DNA of 64,000 bases from Halorhabdus utahensis DSM 12940 (GTDB lineage: Archaea; Halobacteriota; Halobacteria; Halobacteriales; Haloarculaceae): positions 124,001 to 188,000 of the forward strand of contig NC_013158.1 in NCBI RefSeq assembly GCF_000023945.1, given 5' to 3'. Made by a program: the position numbers and the translations under genes. The first letter of the stretch is position 1; the number at the start of each line of letters is the position of its first letter. A model generated the notes under the pieces. That model had not been told where the DNA came from. It made no database searches and saw only the letters and a list, made by a program, of their open reading frames with translations. Shown one piece after another: positions 40,177-47,528 of the stretch.

Positions 40177-41095
40177 GTTGGGCGGTCAGCGGGCGGCCGG
40201 CGAGCCAGCCGATCACGAGGACGAGCGCCGCGCCGACGAGCCCCGAGACGAGCGTCCCAACGTAGGGATCGACGCCCGCGAGCCCGTAGTCCGGGAGCAG
40301 GGCGGGCAGCGTCGAGACGGCGTGGGCGGTCGCGCCGGTCGCACTCGCAGCGTGTTCTAACGGTTCAGTGTAGCCGACCTGTCCGGCCGCCCAGGCGAAC
40401 AGCGGCGAGAGGACCACCAGGCCACCGACGACGCCGGCCCCGCGACGGAGGAGTCGACGCCGGTCGATCGTCGGCGTCCGCTCGGCGAGCAGGTCGGGAC
40501 GGGCTTCGGCGACGAACTCGTAGGCCAGCAGCGTGATCGCGCCCTCGGCGATCCCCAGGAGGACGTGCCAGCCGCCGACGATCGCCAGCACGGTCGACAG
40601 TTCGTAGGCGAAAGCCTCGGAGACGCCGAGCATGACCGCCGCGACGAGGGCGGCCGCGGAGATGCCGACCCAGCCGGCGGCGAAGACGGCCCCGCGCTCG
40701 TGATAGGGAGCCAGCGCCCGGTAGACGGCGTAGCCGACGTAGACCTGCACGATCGCCATCGCGAGGACGTTGCCACCCATGACGAGCAGGCCGCCGTCGC
40801 CGAACACCAGCGCCTGGATCGCGAAGACGCTGGTCATCGCCAGCGCCGCGAGATGGGGGCCAAGCAGAATGGCAGCGAAGGCCCCGCCGACGAAGTGGAC
40901 GCTCGTCCCGCCGGGGATGGGAAGGTTCAGCATCTGTGCAGCGAAGATCGCGGCCGCCGTGACGCCCAGCAACGGTGCGTGGGGGCCGTCGAGGTCGCCC
41001 GCCGAGCGCCGCGCGGCCCACGCCAGGACAAGGACCGACAGCAGGGCCGCCCCGGCGGCGATCCAGAGGTCGAGGTATCCGTCGGCGATGTGCAT
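40163..41095 (-). CDS. cbiM: Cobalt/nickel importer substrate-binding membrane subunit with C-terminal CbiN-like part
   Basis: The protein binds the metal ion and sets specificity. I start it at 41095, giving 310 residues beginning MHIADGYL: in CbiM/NikM the free N-terminal Met and His2 coordinate the metal, so this start is functionally required and the longer frame to 41116 is not plausible. Other conserved parts are FAAQMLNLPIPGGTSVHFVGGAFAAILLGPHLA and a second metal-loop His. After the six-helix CbiM part there is a tail with two more helices (about residues 220-310, RRGAGVVGGLVVLSPLFAWAAG ... LVSGLVGAALVLVIGW) resembling fused CbiN/NikN. A TATA-like box lies at 41121-41129. Confidence 0.92.
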   Translation of the reverse strand: MHIADGYLDLWIAAGAALLSVLVLAWAARRSAGDLDGPHAPLLGVTAAAIFAAQMLNLPIPGGTSVHFVGGAFAAILLGPHLAALAMTSVFAIQALVFGDGGLLVMGGNVLAMAIVQVYVGYAVYRALAPYHERGAVFAAGWVGISAAALVAAVMLGVSEAFAYELSTVLAIVGGWHVLLGIAEGAITLLAYEFVAEARPDLLAERTPTIDRRRLLRRGAGVVGGLVVLSPLFAWAAGQVGYTEPLEHAASATGATAHAVSTLPALLPDYGLAGVDPYVGTLVSGLVGAALVLVIGWLAGRPLTAQRDPR

Positions 41096-41120
41096 CGATA
41101 GCCGGTGGTAGGTCACGCCA

Positions 41121-41154
41121 GGTAATAATACGTTTCGGAGTTTGAGTAATACTG
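41121..41154. promoter_or_regulatory. Direct repeats in the cbiM-nikR divergent promoter region
   Basis: The 106-bp gap between cbiM and nikR has two similar AT-rich boxes, GGTAATAATAC (41121-41131) and GAGTAATACTG (41144-41154), spaced 23 bp apart start to start. The first overlaps the presumed cbiM TATA box, read on the minus strand. They may be NikR operator half-sites. Their spacing and direct orientation differ from the inverted GTATGA repeats bound by E. coli NikR, so this is tentative. Confidence 0.35.
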
Positions 41155-41201
41155 GGAACGGAAGCTACAAGGCTGATATGACCGGCCGGTCAATCGGGTG
41201 T

Positions 41202-41696
41202 ATGGCCGACGACCTCGACAGGGTGAGTCTGACGTTGCCGCCCGAGATGACCGACCGCCTCGACGGCATCGTCACCGAGTGGGACTACGCGAGCCGATCG
41301 GAGGCCGTCCGGGACGCGTTGCGTGACTTCTTCACGACCTATGAATGGGAGGGCGGCGACGAGACGCGTCACTACGGCACGATCGTCATCGCTCACGAGC
41401 ATGACCACGACAGCGACGTGGCCGGCCGCCTCCAGACGATCCAACACGAGTACGCCGACGTCGTCACGTCGGTCCAGCACATCCACCTCTCGGAGGACCG
41501 CTGTATGGAGACGCTCGTGGTCGATGGCACCGCCGGCCAGATCGACGAACTGGCCAACCGCCTGCGAGCGATCGGCGGCGTCAAGCAGGTGAAAGTCGTC
41601 GTTGTCGGTAGCGGTGGGTCCGGGGCCGACAAAGTCGACAGTGATCGGGCGCACAAACACGATCACGCGGGCGAGCCGGCCGATCACGAACACTGA
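41202..41696 (+). CDS. nikR: Nickel-responsive regulator of the CopG/NikR family
   Basis: A 164-residue ribbon-helix-helix repressor expected to shut off nickel uptake when nickel is high. Residues about 5-45 (DRVSLTLPPEMTDRLDGIV ... YASRSEAVRDALRDFF) form the DNA-binding ribbon-helix-helix. The C-terminal ACT-like domain has nickel-ligand motifs: the HYGTIVIAHEHDHD segment, and VQHIHLSEDRCMETLVVDG, whose His-x-His and Cys match the square-planar site of NikR. The C-terminus carries an extra His-rich tail (HKHDHAGEPADHEH), probably an additional metal buffer. It is divergent from cbiMQO, which it probably controls. The start at 41202 gives the family N-terminus. Confidence 0.92.
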   Translation: MADDLDRVSLTLPPEMTDRLDGIVTEWDYASRSEAVRDALRDFFTTYEWEGGDETRHYGTIVIAHEHDHDSDVAGRLQTIQHEYADVVTSVQHIHLSEDRCMETLVVDGTAGQIDELANRLRAIGGVKQVKVVVVGSGGSGADKVDSDRAHKHDHAGEPADHEH

Positions 41697-41766
41697 TCGG
41701 CTCGCCCGGGGAACGGCGGCGGCCGACCAGTAGTTTTAAAAAGATATCCGTATGATACTATCAAAC

Positions 41767-42423
41767 ATGACAGGCGATCTGGAGAACGACGATCGCGGAT
41801 ACGAGCAACATCAACAAGAGATCAGCGAGTCGGTCGACGGCGGCGGGTGTGCTGAGACGTGGGAGACCCTCTCGGAACAGCGCACTCCGGACGAGTCCGA
41901 GGCGGACCAACAGCTGGATGTCGAGCGCGTCTTGCTCGACATCGACTGTTTGGAGTTTGCGGGCGACGGCGAGGACTTCAAGCTCCAGCCGTCGTTTCGG
42001 CGCGAGTGGCGGTCTGCGATCGAAGCACTCGACGAGGAGGCACTCGATACGGTTATCGCGGATGTCTTCGACGTGGATGGGGAGATTCAGATCGACGAAA
42101 CAGAACAGGCCGTTCACGTGCGACACGACGGTCGGTTGCTCGCGCAGTGGGTATCACATCCCGCGATGGTCGCCGACCTCGCGGCCTGTCACGTCTTCGA
42201 ACAGCGGGATGGCGACTGGCCGGATCGGTCGGCTGCCGAACGGAGCAAATTTGCCGGCAGCGTCCGACTGTATCTCGAATTCTGTCCCGACTGTGGGGGA
42301 CACGCGTCCTTCGACACGGACGTCGTGACCTCCTGCTGTAACGATTATGAGGTCGCAACCGTCTCCTGTGAGGACTGTGAGGTTACGCTGTTCGAAATGC
42401 CGGTCGCTGCGGATCCGGCGTGA
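41767..42423 (+). CDS. Haloarchaeal protein with N-terminal CAE-W-LSEQR motif and C-terminal zinc ribbon
   Basis: Function unknown; 218 residues from the ATG at 41767 (an in-frame ATG lies five codons upstream). The acidic N-terminus contains GGGCAETWETLSEQRTPDE (about residues 24-42), the same motif found in the 49-residue protein at 54601-54750. The middle is a mixed alpha/beta region (ERVLLDIDCLEFAGDGEDFKL). The C-terminus has several CxxC or Cys-rich knuckles (FCPDCGG, SCCND, SCEDC) and so probably binds zinc or an iron-sulfur cluster. It stands alone after nikR, and nothing identifies a pathway. Confidence 0.7.
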   Translation: MTGDLENDDRGYEQHQQEISESVDGGGCAETWETLSEQRTPDESEADQQLDVERVLLDIDCLEFAGDGEDFKLQPSFRREWRSAIEALDEEALDTVIADVFDVDGEIQIDETEQAVHVRHDGRLLAQWVSHPAMVADLAACHVFEQRDGDWPDRSAAERSKFAGSVRLYLEFCPDCGGHASFDTDVVTSCCNDYEVATVSCEDCEVTLFEMPVAADPA

Positions 42424-42441
42424 CTCCTGCCGACTGATCCC

Positions 42442-42693
42442 TCAGTGACGGTAGTGATCGACAGTCCGGAAACACACGTACAACAGGGCGTTGAGCATGC
42501 CCGTCAGCCAGAAGATCGCCCCGAGATTCAACCCGAAAACGCCGGGGCGGTTGACCGCGACGACATCTTCGAACAACCAGCCGACTGCGACGGCGATGAT
42601 GCCCCAGACGATCAGAATGGCGGCGATCCGTGCACCCTCTTCGATGTAGTCGGTGATCGGATCCGCGTCGCTGGCGGTCGAATCAAGTGACAT
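42442..42693 (-). CDS. Small two-helix membrane protein
   Basis: An 83-residue protein from the ATG at 42693 (MSLDSTASDADPITDYIEEGAR). Two hydrophobic helices are visible (IAAILIVWGIIAVAVGWLF and LNLGAIFWLTGMLNALLYVCF). The longer frame to 42741 runs into the adjacent oxidoreductase gene and lacks typical sequence. Function unknown. It follows the oxidoreductase at 42738 in the same direction, 44 bp downstream, and may be co-transcribed with it. Confidence 0.65.
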   Translation of the reverse strand: MSLDSTASDADPITDYIEEGARIAAILIVWGIIAVAVGWLFEDVVAVNRPGVFGLNLGAIFWLTGMLNALLYVCFRTVDHYRH

Positions 42694-42737
42694 GATCGTG
42701 CGTCCGTCGTATGTGCCATAAGTCTTCCCCACGGATC

Positions 42738-43748
42738 TCAAAGCCGAGTCGAGAGTCGTCGGCCCGCCTCAAGTCCCGTTTCCAGGGCGGCGTGCGTTCG
42801 GCCGGTCCCGGCGAGCCAGTCGCCGGCGAGGCCGAGGTCGTGCTCGAGTGCCTGCTCAAACAGGGCCGGATTGACCCGGTCCCCGGGCAAAGCGTATCTG
42901 AATCGTTCATGATCCCACCAGTCCGGCTCGGCCAGTCGGTCGTCGGCCAGCAGCGTCGCGGCGTGAGTGCTCGCGGCGTCGGCCGCTTCCGCCGGCGTCG
43001 CGTCAGGACGTCCGGCTGCCCAGGCTGGACTCAACTGGACGATCAGGATCTCCTCGCCATCGGGGACGTGGCCAGGTTTGCACGACTCCCTGGAGAGCCA
43101 CCCGACGGCGTGTTCCTTGTCGGTGTTGACCAGGGCGTAATAAGGTACGTCCATCTCGAAGGGATAATGGAGCGCGACCGAATCGATCGTCCGATAGGAC
43201 TGTCGCTGCCGGGCGGCCACCAGCGTTTCTCTGAAGTCGGCTTCCCAGTCCGCTTTGGCGAGGAGATCCCCGGCCGGCGGCGTCACGACGACCGCATCGG
43301 ACGCCAACCGTTCGCCGTCGGCAGTAACCGCCCACCCGTCCGCTGTACGAGCGAGCCGGTTGACAGCTGTCTGCTCCTGAACTGTCGCGTCGCTGGCATC
43401 GAGGAACGCACGGACGATTTCGTCGATGCCGTCACGCCCGGACAGTTTGACTCCCTGATTCGGCCGGCCCTCCTCGACTTCACCGGATTCGTCGAACACC
43501 CAGACGTCCCCGGTCGTCTCGGCGAGTCTGTCACCGACGACCGAACGGAAGCGCTCTTCGACGCGGTCGTTCGGTGGATCGACGTAGTTGGCACCGTAAT
43601 CGTAGACACAGTCCTCCCGGTGGGCCGAGACCATCCGCCCGCCGATGTCCTCCGCCTCGAAGACCGTCACCTCGGCTGCCTCGTCCAGCGCGTACGCTGC
43701 TCCTGCTCCGGCGATGCCGGCACCGACGATACAAACCTTCGATGTCAC
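42738..43748 (-). CDS. Renalase-like NAD(P)/FAD-dependent oxidoreductase
   Basis: A 336-residue flavoprotein starting at a GTG at 43748. The N-terminal dinucleotide fold is KVCIVGAGIAGAGAAYALDEAAEVTVFEAEDIGGRM (about residues 4-39), followed by YDYGANYVDP as in renalase and amine-oxidase-like proteins. A C-terminal FAD-closing motif is present (GLAGDWLAGTGRTHAALETGLEAGRRL). Substrate is unknown: members oxidise amines or aberrant NAD(P)H isomers, and context gives no hint. No membrane segment or signal is seen. Confidence 0.85.
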   Translation of the reverse strand: MTSKVCIVGAGIAGAGAAYALDEAAEVTVFEAEDIGGRMVSAHREDCVYDYGANYVDPPNDRVEERFRSVVGDRLAETTGDVWVFDESGEVEEGRPNQGVKLSGRDGIDEIVRAFLDASDATVQEQTAVNRLARTADGWAVTADGERLASDAVVVTPPAGDLLAKADWEADFRETLVAARQRQSYRTIDSVALHYPFEMDVPYYALVNTDKEHAVGWLSRESCKPGHVPDGEEILIVQLSPAWAAGRPDATPAEAADAASTHAATLLADDRLAEPDWWDHERFRYALPGDRVNPALFEQALEHDLGLAGDWLAGTGRTHAALETGLEAGRRLSTRL

Positions 43749-43815
43749 GAACAGCGCTACGGTGGCGAGCGGATAAAGGACTGGGGCCTCGACACGGCCG
43801 ATCGAACACGGTCAG

Positions 43816-44583
43816 TCACTCCTCGCCCGGCATCGGCTCCAGTGCAACGAACTCCAGGTTCTTTTCGGCCAGGAGTTCCTGCGCTCGGTCCGTCGCCGAG
43901 GGCGCGACGAGGATGCCACGTATCTCCCGGTCAGCGTGGAGATCTCGGGCCAGCGCGTCGACGTAGCGGTCGAGCTGGCCGACGGCGTCCGGCCCGACCC
44001 GCCGGCGTTTGAGTTCGACCACGACTGCCCGGTTCTCGCTGTCCTCGCCGTAGATGTCAATTGCGCCGGCGGGTGTCGATCGCTCGGTCGCCAGCGGTTC
44101 GAAATCAGGCTCGATCAACCCGGGCGACTCCAGAACCCGCTCGCGGAGGTCTTCCTCCGTGCCGGACAGCGAGAGGTCCTCCGGATCAGTCACGTCGACA
44201 GTCGTGACGTATTCGATCGATTCGAACGTGACTTCGAGATATTCTTCCGGACCTGTCCGGCGGCTTTCGATGTGAAGCTGGGCGTCGTCAAGCCCCACTT
44301 CGTGCGTCGAGCCCGGTGGCTGCCAGTTGACCGGCTGATGGCCCTCGTCGGTGTGGACCAGTGCCGTGCCGTCGGGTTTGAGCACGAGCAGTCGATCGCC
44401 GGGACCGAGTGTGCTTTTCGCACGGCCGTCGTACTCGACGCGACAGCGACCGAAGACCGTCACCATGTCGCCTCGATCGACAGCTCCGGCGATTCGTTCG
44501 CGGGCAGTCTCGGCCGGCGGATCGACTGCCAGTTCGGGAGTCCGCTCGAACGTTGGCCCGTGATCGTCACCCGTATCGGTCAC
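43816..44583 (-). CDS. nucS: Mismatch-specific endonuclease NucS/EndoMS
   Basis: NucS cuts both strands at mismatches (and branched ssDNA ends) and provides non-canonical mismatch repair in many archaea and Actinobacteria. The 255-residue protein has the N-terminal DNA-binding beta domain (MVTVFGRCRVEYDGRAKSTLGPGDRLLVLKPDGT). The RecB-like nuclease core has GAIDIYGEDSENRAVVVELKRRR (catalytic Asp and the E-x-K pair), and VGQLDRYVDALARD follows. The start is a GTG at 44583, and the gene overlaps the end of the upstream frameshifted gene by 17 bp. The C-terminal tail ends in an acidic PGEE, as in homologues that contact the sliding clamp, though a clear PIP box is not evident. Confidence 0.92.
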   Translation of the reverse strand: MTDTGDDHGPTFERTPELAVDPPAETARERIAGAVDRGDMVTVFGRCRVEYDGRAKSTLGPGDRLLVLKPDGTALVHTDEGHQPVNWQPPGSTHEVGLDDAQLHIESRRTGPEEYLEVTFESIEYVTTVDVTDPEDLSLSGTEEDLRERVLESPGLIEPDFEPLATERSTPAGAIDIYGEDSENRAVVVELKRRRVGPDAVGQLDRYVDALARDLHADREIRGILVAPSATDRAQELLAEKNLEFVALEPMPGEE

Positions 44584-45110
44584 GGATTTTGGTAGCCGGG
44601 CCGGTCACAAAAGCGTCGCGTGTCGCGATCACATCCGGGAGGATCTCCGACGACCAGCTCACGATTCCCCGCTCGGTGACGAAGTCCCGCCAGCAACCGT
44701 CGTCGTCCCGCCGCGATCGACAGTCCGTTGGTTCGGACGGCGTCGGCGACGGTCGCTTTCGCCCCCCGGAGCCAGGTTCGTAGCGCTGGCCCATCCCGTG
44801 GAGAGTAGATCGCAACTACCGCCCCGTCACCGCATGGTTCCGGGACTGGCTTCCCCAGATAGTGCTCGACGGCCAGCCAACACATCACAAACGCCGTCCA
44901 CTCGCCACCAGCGCGACGGTACATGCCGTCAAACCGGGCGAAATCGAGCGACTCGACGACATCCCGAAGCGAGTCAGCCGCAGATGGGGGTTTTCGGGGC
45001 GGCCGCCAGCCGTCAATTGGTTTGGTGCGTCCATCCTGCCAGGTCGTCTCCCCATGCCACCACCCATCCTCGGTGGGGATCACGACAAGAGCGCGGTGGC
45101 TCACCGGCAC
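44567..45110 (-). pseudogene. Uncharacterised haloarchaeal gene with an apparent frameshift near its 3' end
   Basis: The frame from the GTG at 45110 (MPVSHRALVVIPTEDGWWHG...) looks like ordinary haloarchaeal coding sequence to about residue 130. After the run at 44697-44714 (gcggcgggacgacgacgg on the minus strand) it turns Arg/Cys-rich with poor GC3 and stops at 44580. A neighbouring frame takes over with normal, acidic sequence (CWRDFVTERGIVSWSSEILPDVIATRDAFVTG, read in two pieces) and ends at 44567. A single-base indel in the tract would restore a protein of about 180 residues overlapping nucS by 17 bp. Function is unknown. It could be a sequencing error, a true frameshift, or programmed. 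Confidence 0.65.
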
Positions 45111-45262
45111 TCCCTCCGCTGGTCGCTGGTTGGATCCATTCGCATGTATATTTCGAGAGTGGTTCTGTTCCGGTATTTGAAGCCGCGGGCCGGCAGTTCG
45201 ACTTGATCGGTGGAACGTCTTCGGCGTGGCCTATTTGAAGCCGGGTCACCTTGTGATGGTAG

Positions 45263-46390
45263 ATGCTGGAAGACGACTTCGGTCGTGAACTCACCGGTCT
45301 GCGAGTGTCGCTGACCGACCGGTGCAATTTCGATTGCGTGTACTGTCACAACGAGGGGCTGGGCGACACGCGCGGGCCGATGGCGCCGAGCGAGGAGGAG
45401 CTTTCGACCGATGAAGTCGTCCGCGTCATCGAGGTCGCCGCCGACCACGGTGTCGAGGCCGTGAAGTTCACCGGCGGCGAGCCGATGCTCCGGACCGATC
45501 TGGGGGAGATCGTTCGCCGGACGCCCGCGGGCGTCGAGACGTCAATGACGACAAACGGAACCTTCCTCCCCGATCGCGCGGCCGAGCTGGCTGACGCGGG
45601 GCTCGAACGCGTCAACGTCTCACAAGACGCCCTCGATCCGGAGGACTTCGCGACGCTCACGCAGTCGGGGGCCTACGACCAGGTGCTCTCGGGCGTCGAG
45701 GCCGCCCTCGACGCCGGCCTCGCGCCAGTCAAACTCAACATGGTCGTCTTCGAGCACACTGCCGGCTACGTCCCGGAGATGGTCGAGCATGTCGCCGACG
45801 GCGACGGCCTGCGCCTGCAACTCATCGAGTACATGCCCGAACTCGCCGGCCGGCCCGAGTGGGCGATCGACATCGACCGTGTCCACGACTGGCTGGCCGA
45901 GCAGGCCACCGAAGTCACCGCCCGTGAGATGCACGACCGGACGCGCTACTGGATCGACGGGACTCCTGATGACGGCGATGGCGGCCTCGTCGAAGTGGTC
46001 GATCCCGTGGGCAACACGGACTTCTGTGAGAACTGCCACCGCGTTCGCGTCACCCACGACGGCTATCTGAAGGGCTGTCTCAACCGCAACGACGACCTCC
46101 GGTCGCTGGGCGATCGCTCCCGGGAGGCCATCGAAGCAGCGCTCAGAGATACCGTCGCCGAACGAGTCCCGTACTACGGCGAGTACCTGATTGAAGACGA
46201 CAACGGCGAGTGGGTACGGAACCCGGCCTACGAGGGGAGCAAAGGTGATCGAGCCCCATACGAGTACGAAAACGATGCCCCGGGATCGGAACGGGCAGAC
46301 GACCAGCCCGCCACTGAGAAGGGTGGTGAAGATGCCAGCCATGCGGCGACCGATGGCGGCGAATCCACTGGAAGCGTACCCGACAACTGA
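45263..46390 (+). CDS. moaA: GTP 3',8-cyclase (molybdenum cofactor biosynthesis)
   Basis: Radical SAM enzyme that, with MoaC, converts GTP to cyclic pyranopterin monophosphate. The 375-residue protein has the SAM-binding 4Fe-4S triad C21-x3-C25-x2-C28 ([15 protein letters not shown]), a GGEP motif in [11 protein letters not shown], and the C-terminal cluster motif [20 protein letters not shown], where bacterial enzymes usually have CNR. The last 50 residues are a disordered acidic extension not needed for catalysis. No other moa gene is within the window. It has its own short upstream region after the divergent frameshifted gene. Confidence 0.95.
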   Translation: MLEDDFGRELTGLRVSLTDRCNFDCVYCHNEGLGDTRGPMAPSEEELSTDEVVRVIEVAADHGVEAVKFTGGEPMLRTDLGEIVRRTPAGVETSMTTNGTFLPDRAAELADAGLERVNVSQDALDPEDFATLTQSGAYDQVLSGVEAALDAGLAPVKLNMVVFEHTAGYVPEMVEHVADGDGLRLQLIEYMPELAGRPEWAIDIDRVHDWLAEQATEVTAREMHDRTRYWIDGTPDDGDGGLVEVVDPVGNTDFCENCHRVRVTHDGYLKGCLNRNDDLRSLGDRSREAIEAALRDTVAERVPYYGEYLIEDDNGEWVRNPAYEGSKGDRAPYEYENDAPGSERADDQPATEKGGEDASHAATDGGESTGSVPDN

Positions 46391-46464
46391 TCGGCGCTGA
46401 CTGTCTGAGTGTCCCAGACGCGAATCAATCCCTTCAAGTCACCCGCGAGCGTCGATTCACCCGT

Positions 46465-46629
46465 ATGACAGACTGCCCGGAATGCGGGGCCGAGGTTTCC
46501 CTGCACGACGACGTCGAAGTCGGAGAGATCGTCGACTGTGCCACCTGTGGCGCGGAACTCGAAGTCGTCGCGGACGATCCCGCGACGCTCGAACCTGCCC
46601 CGGAACTCGAAGAAGACTGGGGCGAGTAA
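46465..46629 (+). CDS. lysW: LysW-type amino-group carrier protein (orphan)
   Basis: A 54-residue protein. LysW binds the amino group of glutamate or aminoadipate through its C-terminal glutamate and shields intermediates of arginine/lysine synthesis. It starts MTDCPECGAEVSLHDDVEVG, has a second CATCGAEL pair (zinc ribbon), and ends EDWGE, the characteristic carrier C-terminus. None of the usual partners (lysX/argX, argB, argC, argD, argE) is adjacent. It is followed by a convergent DUF2249 gene. The small acidic carrier is complete, so it is probably functional in trans or serves another amide-bond pathway. Confidence 0.88.
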   Translation: MTDCPECGAEVSLHDDVEVGEIVDCATCGAELEVVADDPATLEPAPELEEDWGE

Positions 46630-46667
46630 CGGCGCACGCTTTTCACGAAAACAGCGACGACCAGCCC

Positions 46668-46931
46668 TTAGCTTTCGCGCCAGATCACGGTGACCGTCGC
46701 GTCGTCGGTCTCGACAGTGTCGTGAGAGAGGCCGCGATCGTCGAGTTTCGGATAGAGATGCTGTGGCGCGCGATCGTTGAACTGGACCAGTACTTCATCG
46801 TCGGCGAGGTCGGCTGTCGCTTCCAGCGTTTTCTGCAACGGCTTGGGCGGGCCGAGGTTCCGAACATCCAATTCGACTGTCGAGCGGTCGTCAGGGGCCC
46901 CACTCGCCGCCACCGGATCCCCGGCGTTCAT
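46668..46931 (-). CDS. DUF2249 domain protein
   Basis: An 87-residue protein with the DUF2249 core: VELDVRNLGPPKPLQKTLEATADLADDEVLVQFNDRAPQHLYPKL, closing with HDTVETDDATVTVIWRES. This TusA/SirA-like small fold is common in haloarchaeal clusters around denitrification and NO-related genes. Its start overlaps the stop of the 170-residue protein upstream (4 bp), so the two are co-translated. The cysteine of true TusA proteins is absent, so sulfur carriage is unlikely. Confidence 0.85.
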   Translation of the reverse strand: MNAGDPVAASGAPDDRSTVELDVRNLGPPKPLQKTLEATADLADDEVLVQFNDRAPQHLYPKLDDRGLSHDTVETDDATVTVIWRES

Positions 46932-47440
46932 GGCGATTCCTCCGTGAGGGCATCGGGACCTGGAACCTCACCAGTCTCCTCGAATATCTCTTCAAGACGC
47001 TGGAGGTCGTCGTTCAGCGACTCGCTCTCGTTATGCATCTCGGCGACGCGGACTCGAACCAGATCGTAGTCGTGGCGCTCGGCAAGTCCGTTCCAGGCCC
47101 GGAACGCGCCGATCGCCAGGGAATTGCCGGCCGGACAGAACTCCGTCGTCGGCGTGAACTCCGCCCTGAGGACGCCATCTTCGTCGGTGTCCTCGGCGTA
47201 GCGAAAACCGGCACCTGGATGACGCGTATCGAGATTCAGCTTCGCCAGGTTGTAGCCGAAGGTCATGTCGTAGACGCCGCGTTCCTCGAAGACGTCCCAG
47301 GTTGTCGCGTGAAAGTCGACGTGATCTTCGCCCGTCAGGACATCGTGCCCGTCGAGAAATGCGTCCGGTTCAGGTACATTCTCGGGGACAAACGACCCTT
47401 CCTCGTCGAACGTGTCGCTGCTTGCACCGAGTCGCTTCAT
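46928..47440 (-). CDS. Uncharacterised haloarchaeal protein coupled to DUF2249
   Basis: A 170-residue acidic protein from the ATG at 47440 (MKRLGASSDTFDEEGS); the longer frame starts at a GTG (47464). No catalytic motif is certain. The segment FTPTTEFCPAGNSLAIGAFRAWN loosely recalls the TPTxxxCP region of MIP18-type iron-sulfur assembly proteins, but the match is weak. The C-terminus is helical (SESLNDDLQRLEEIFEETG). It is coupled to the DUF2249 gene by a 4-bp overlap and lies after the polytopic membrane protein at 47529-48866 on the same strand. Confidence 0.65.
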   Translation of the reverse strand: MKRLGASSDTFDEEGSFVPENVPEPDAFLDGHDVLTGEDHVDFHATTWDVFEERGVYDMTFGYNLAKLNLDTRHPGAGFRYAEDTDEDGVLRAEFTPTTEFCPAGNSLAIGAFRAWNGLAERHDYDLVRVRVAEMHNESESLNDDLQRLEEIFEETGEVPGPDALTEESP

Positions 47441-47528
47441 GGTTTCACGTATGTCTCCGGGCACCCCGGAGGTTGTGCCGAACGTGTTCGGGCCCGTGGC
47501 CGGTATCGCGAACAGACGCCAGTTGCCT

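Noticed and set aside
42711-44012. 433-residue frame opposite the FAD oxidoreductase and nucS
   Set aside because: Antisense to two genes with clear cofactor and catalytic motifs.
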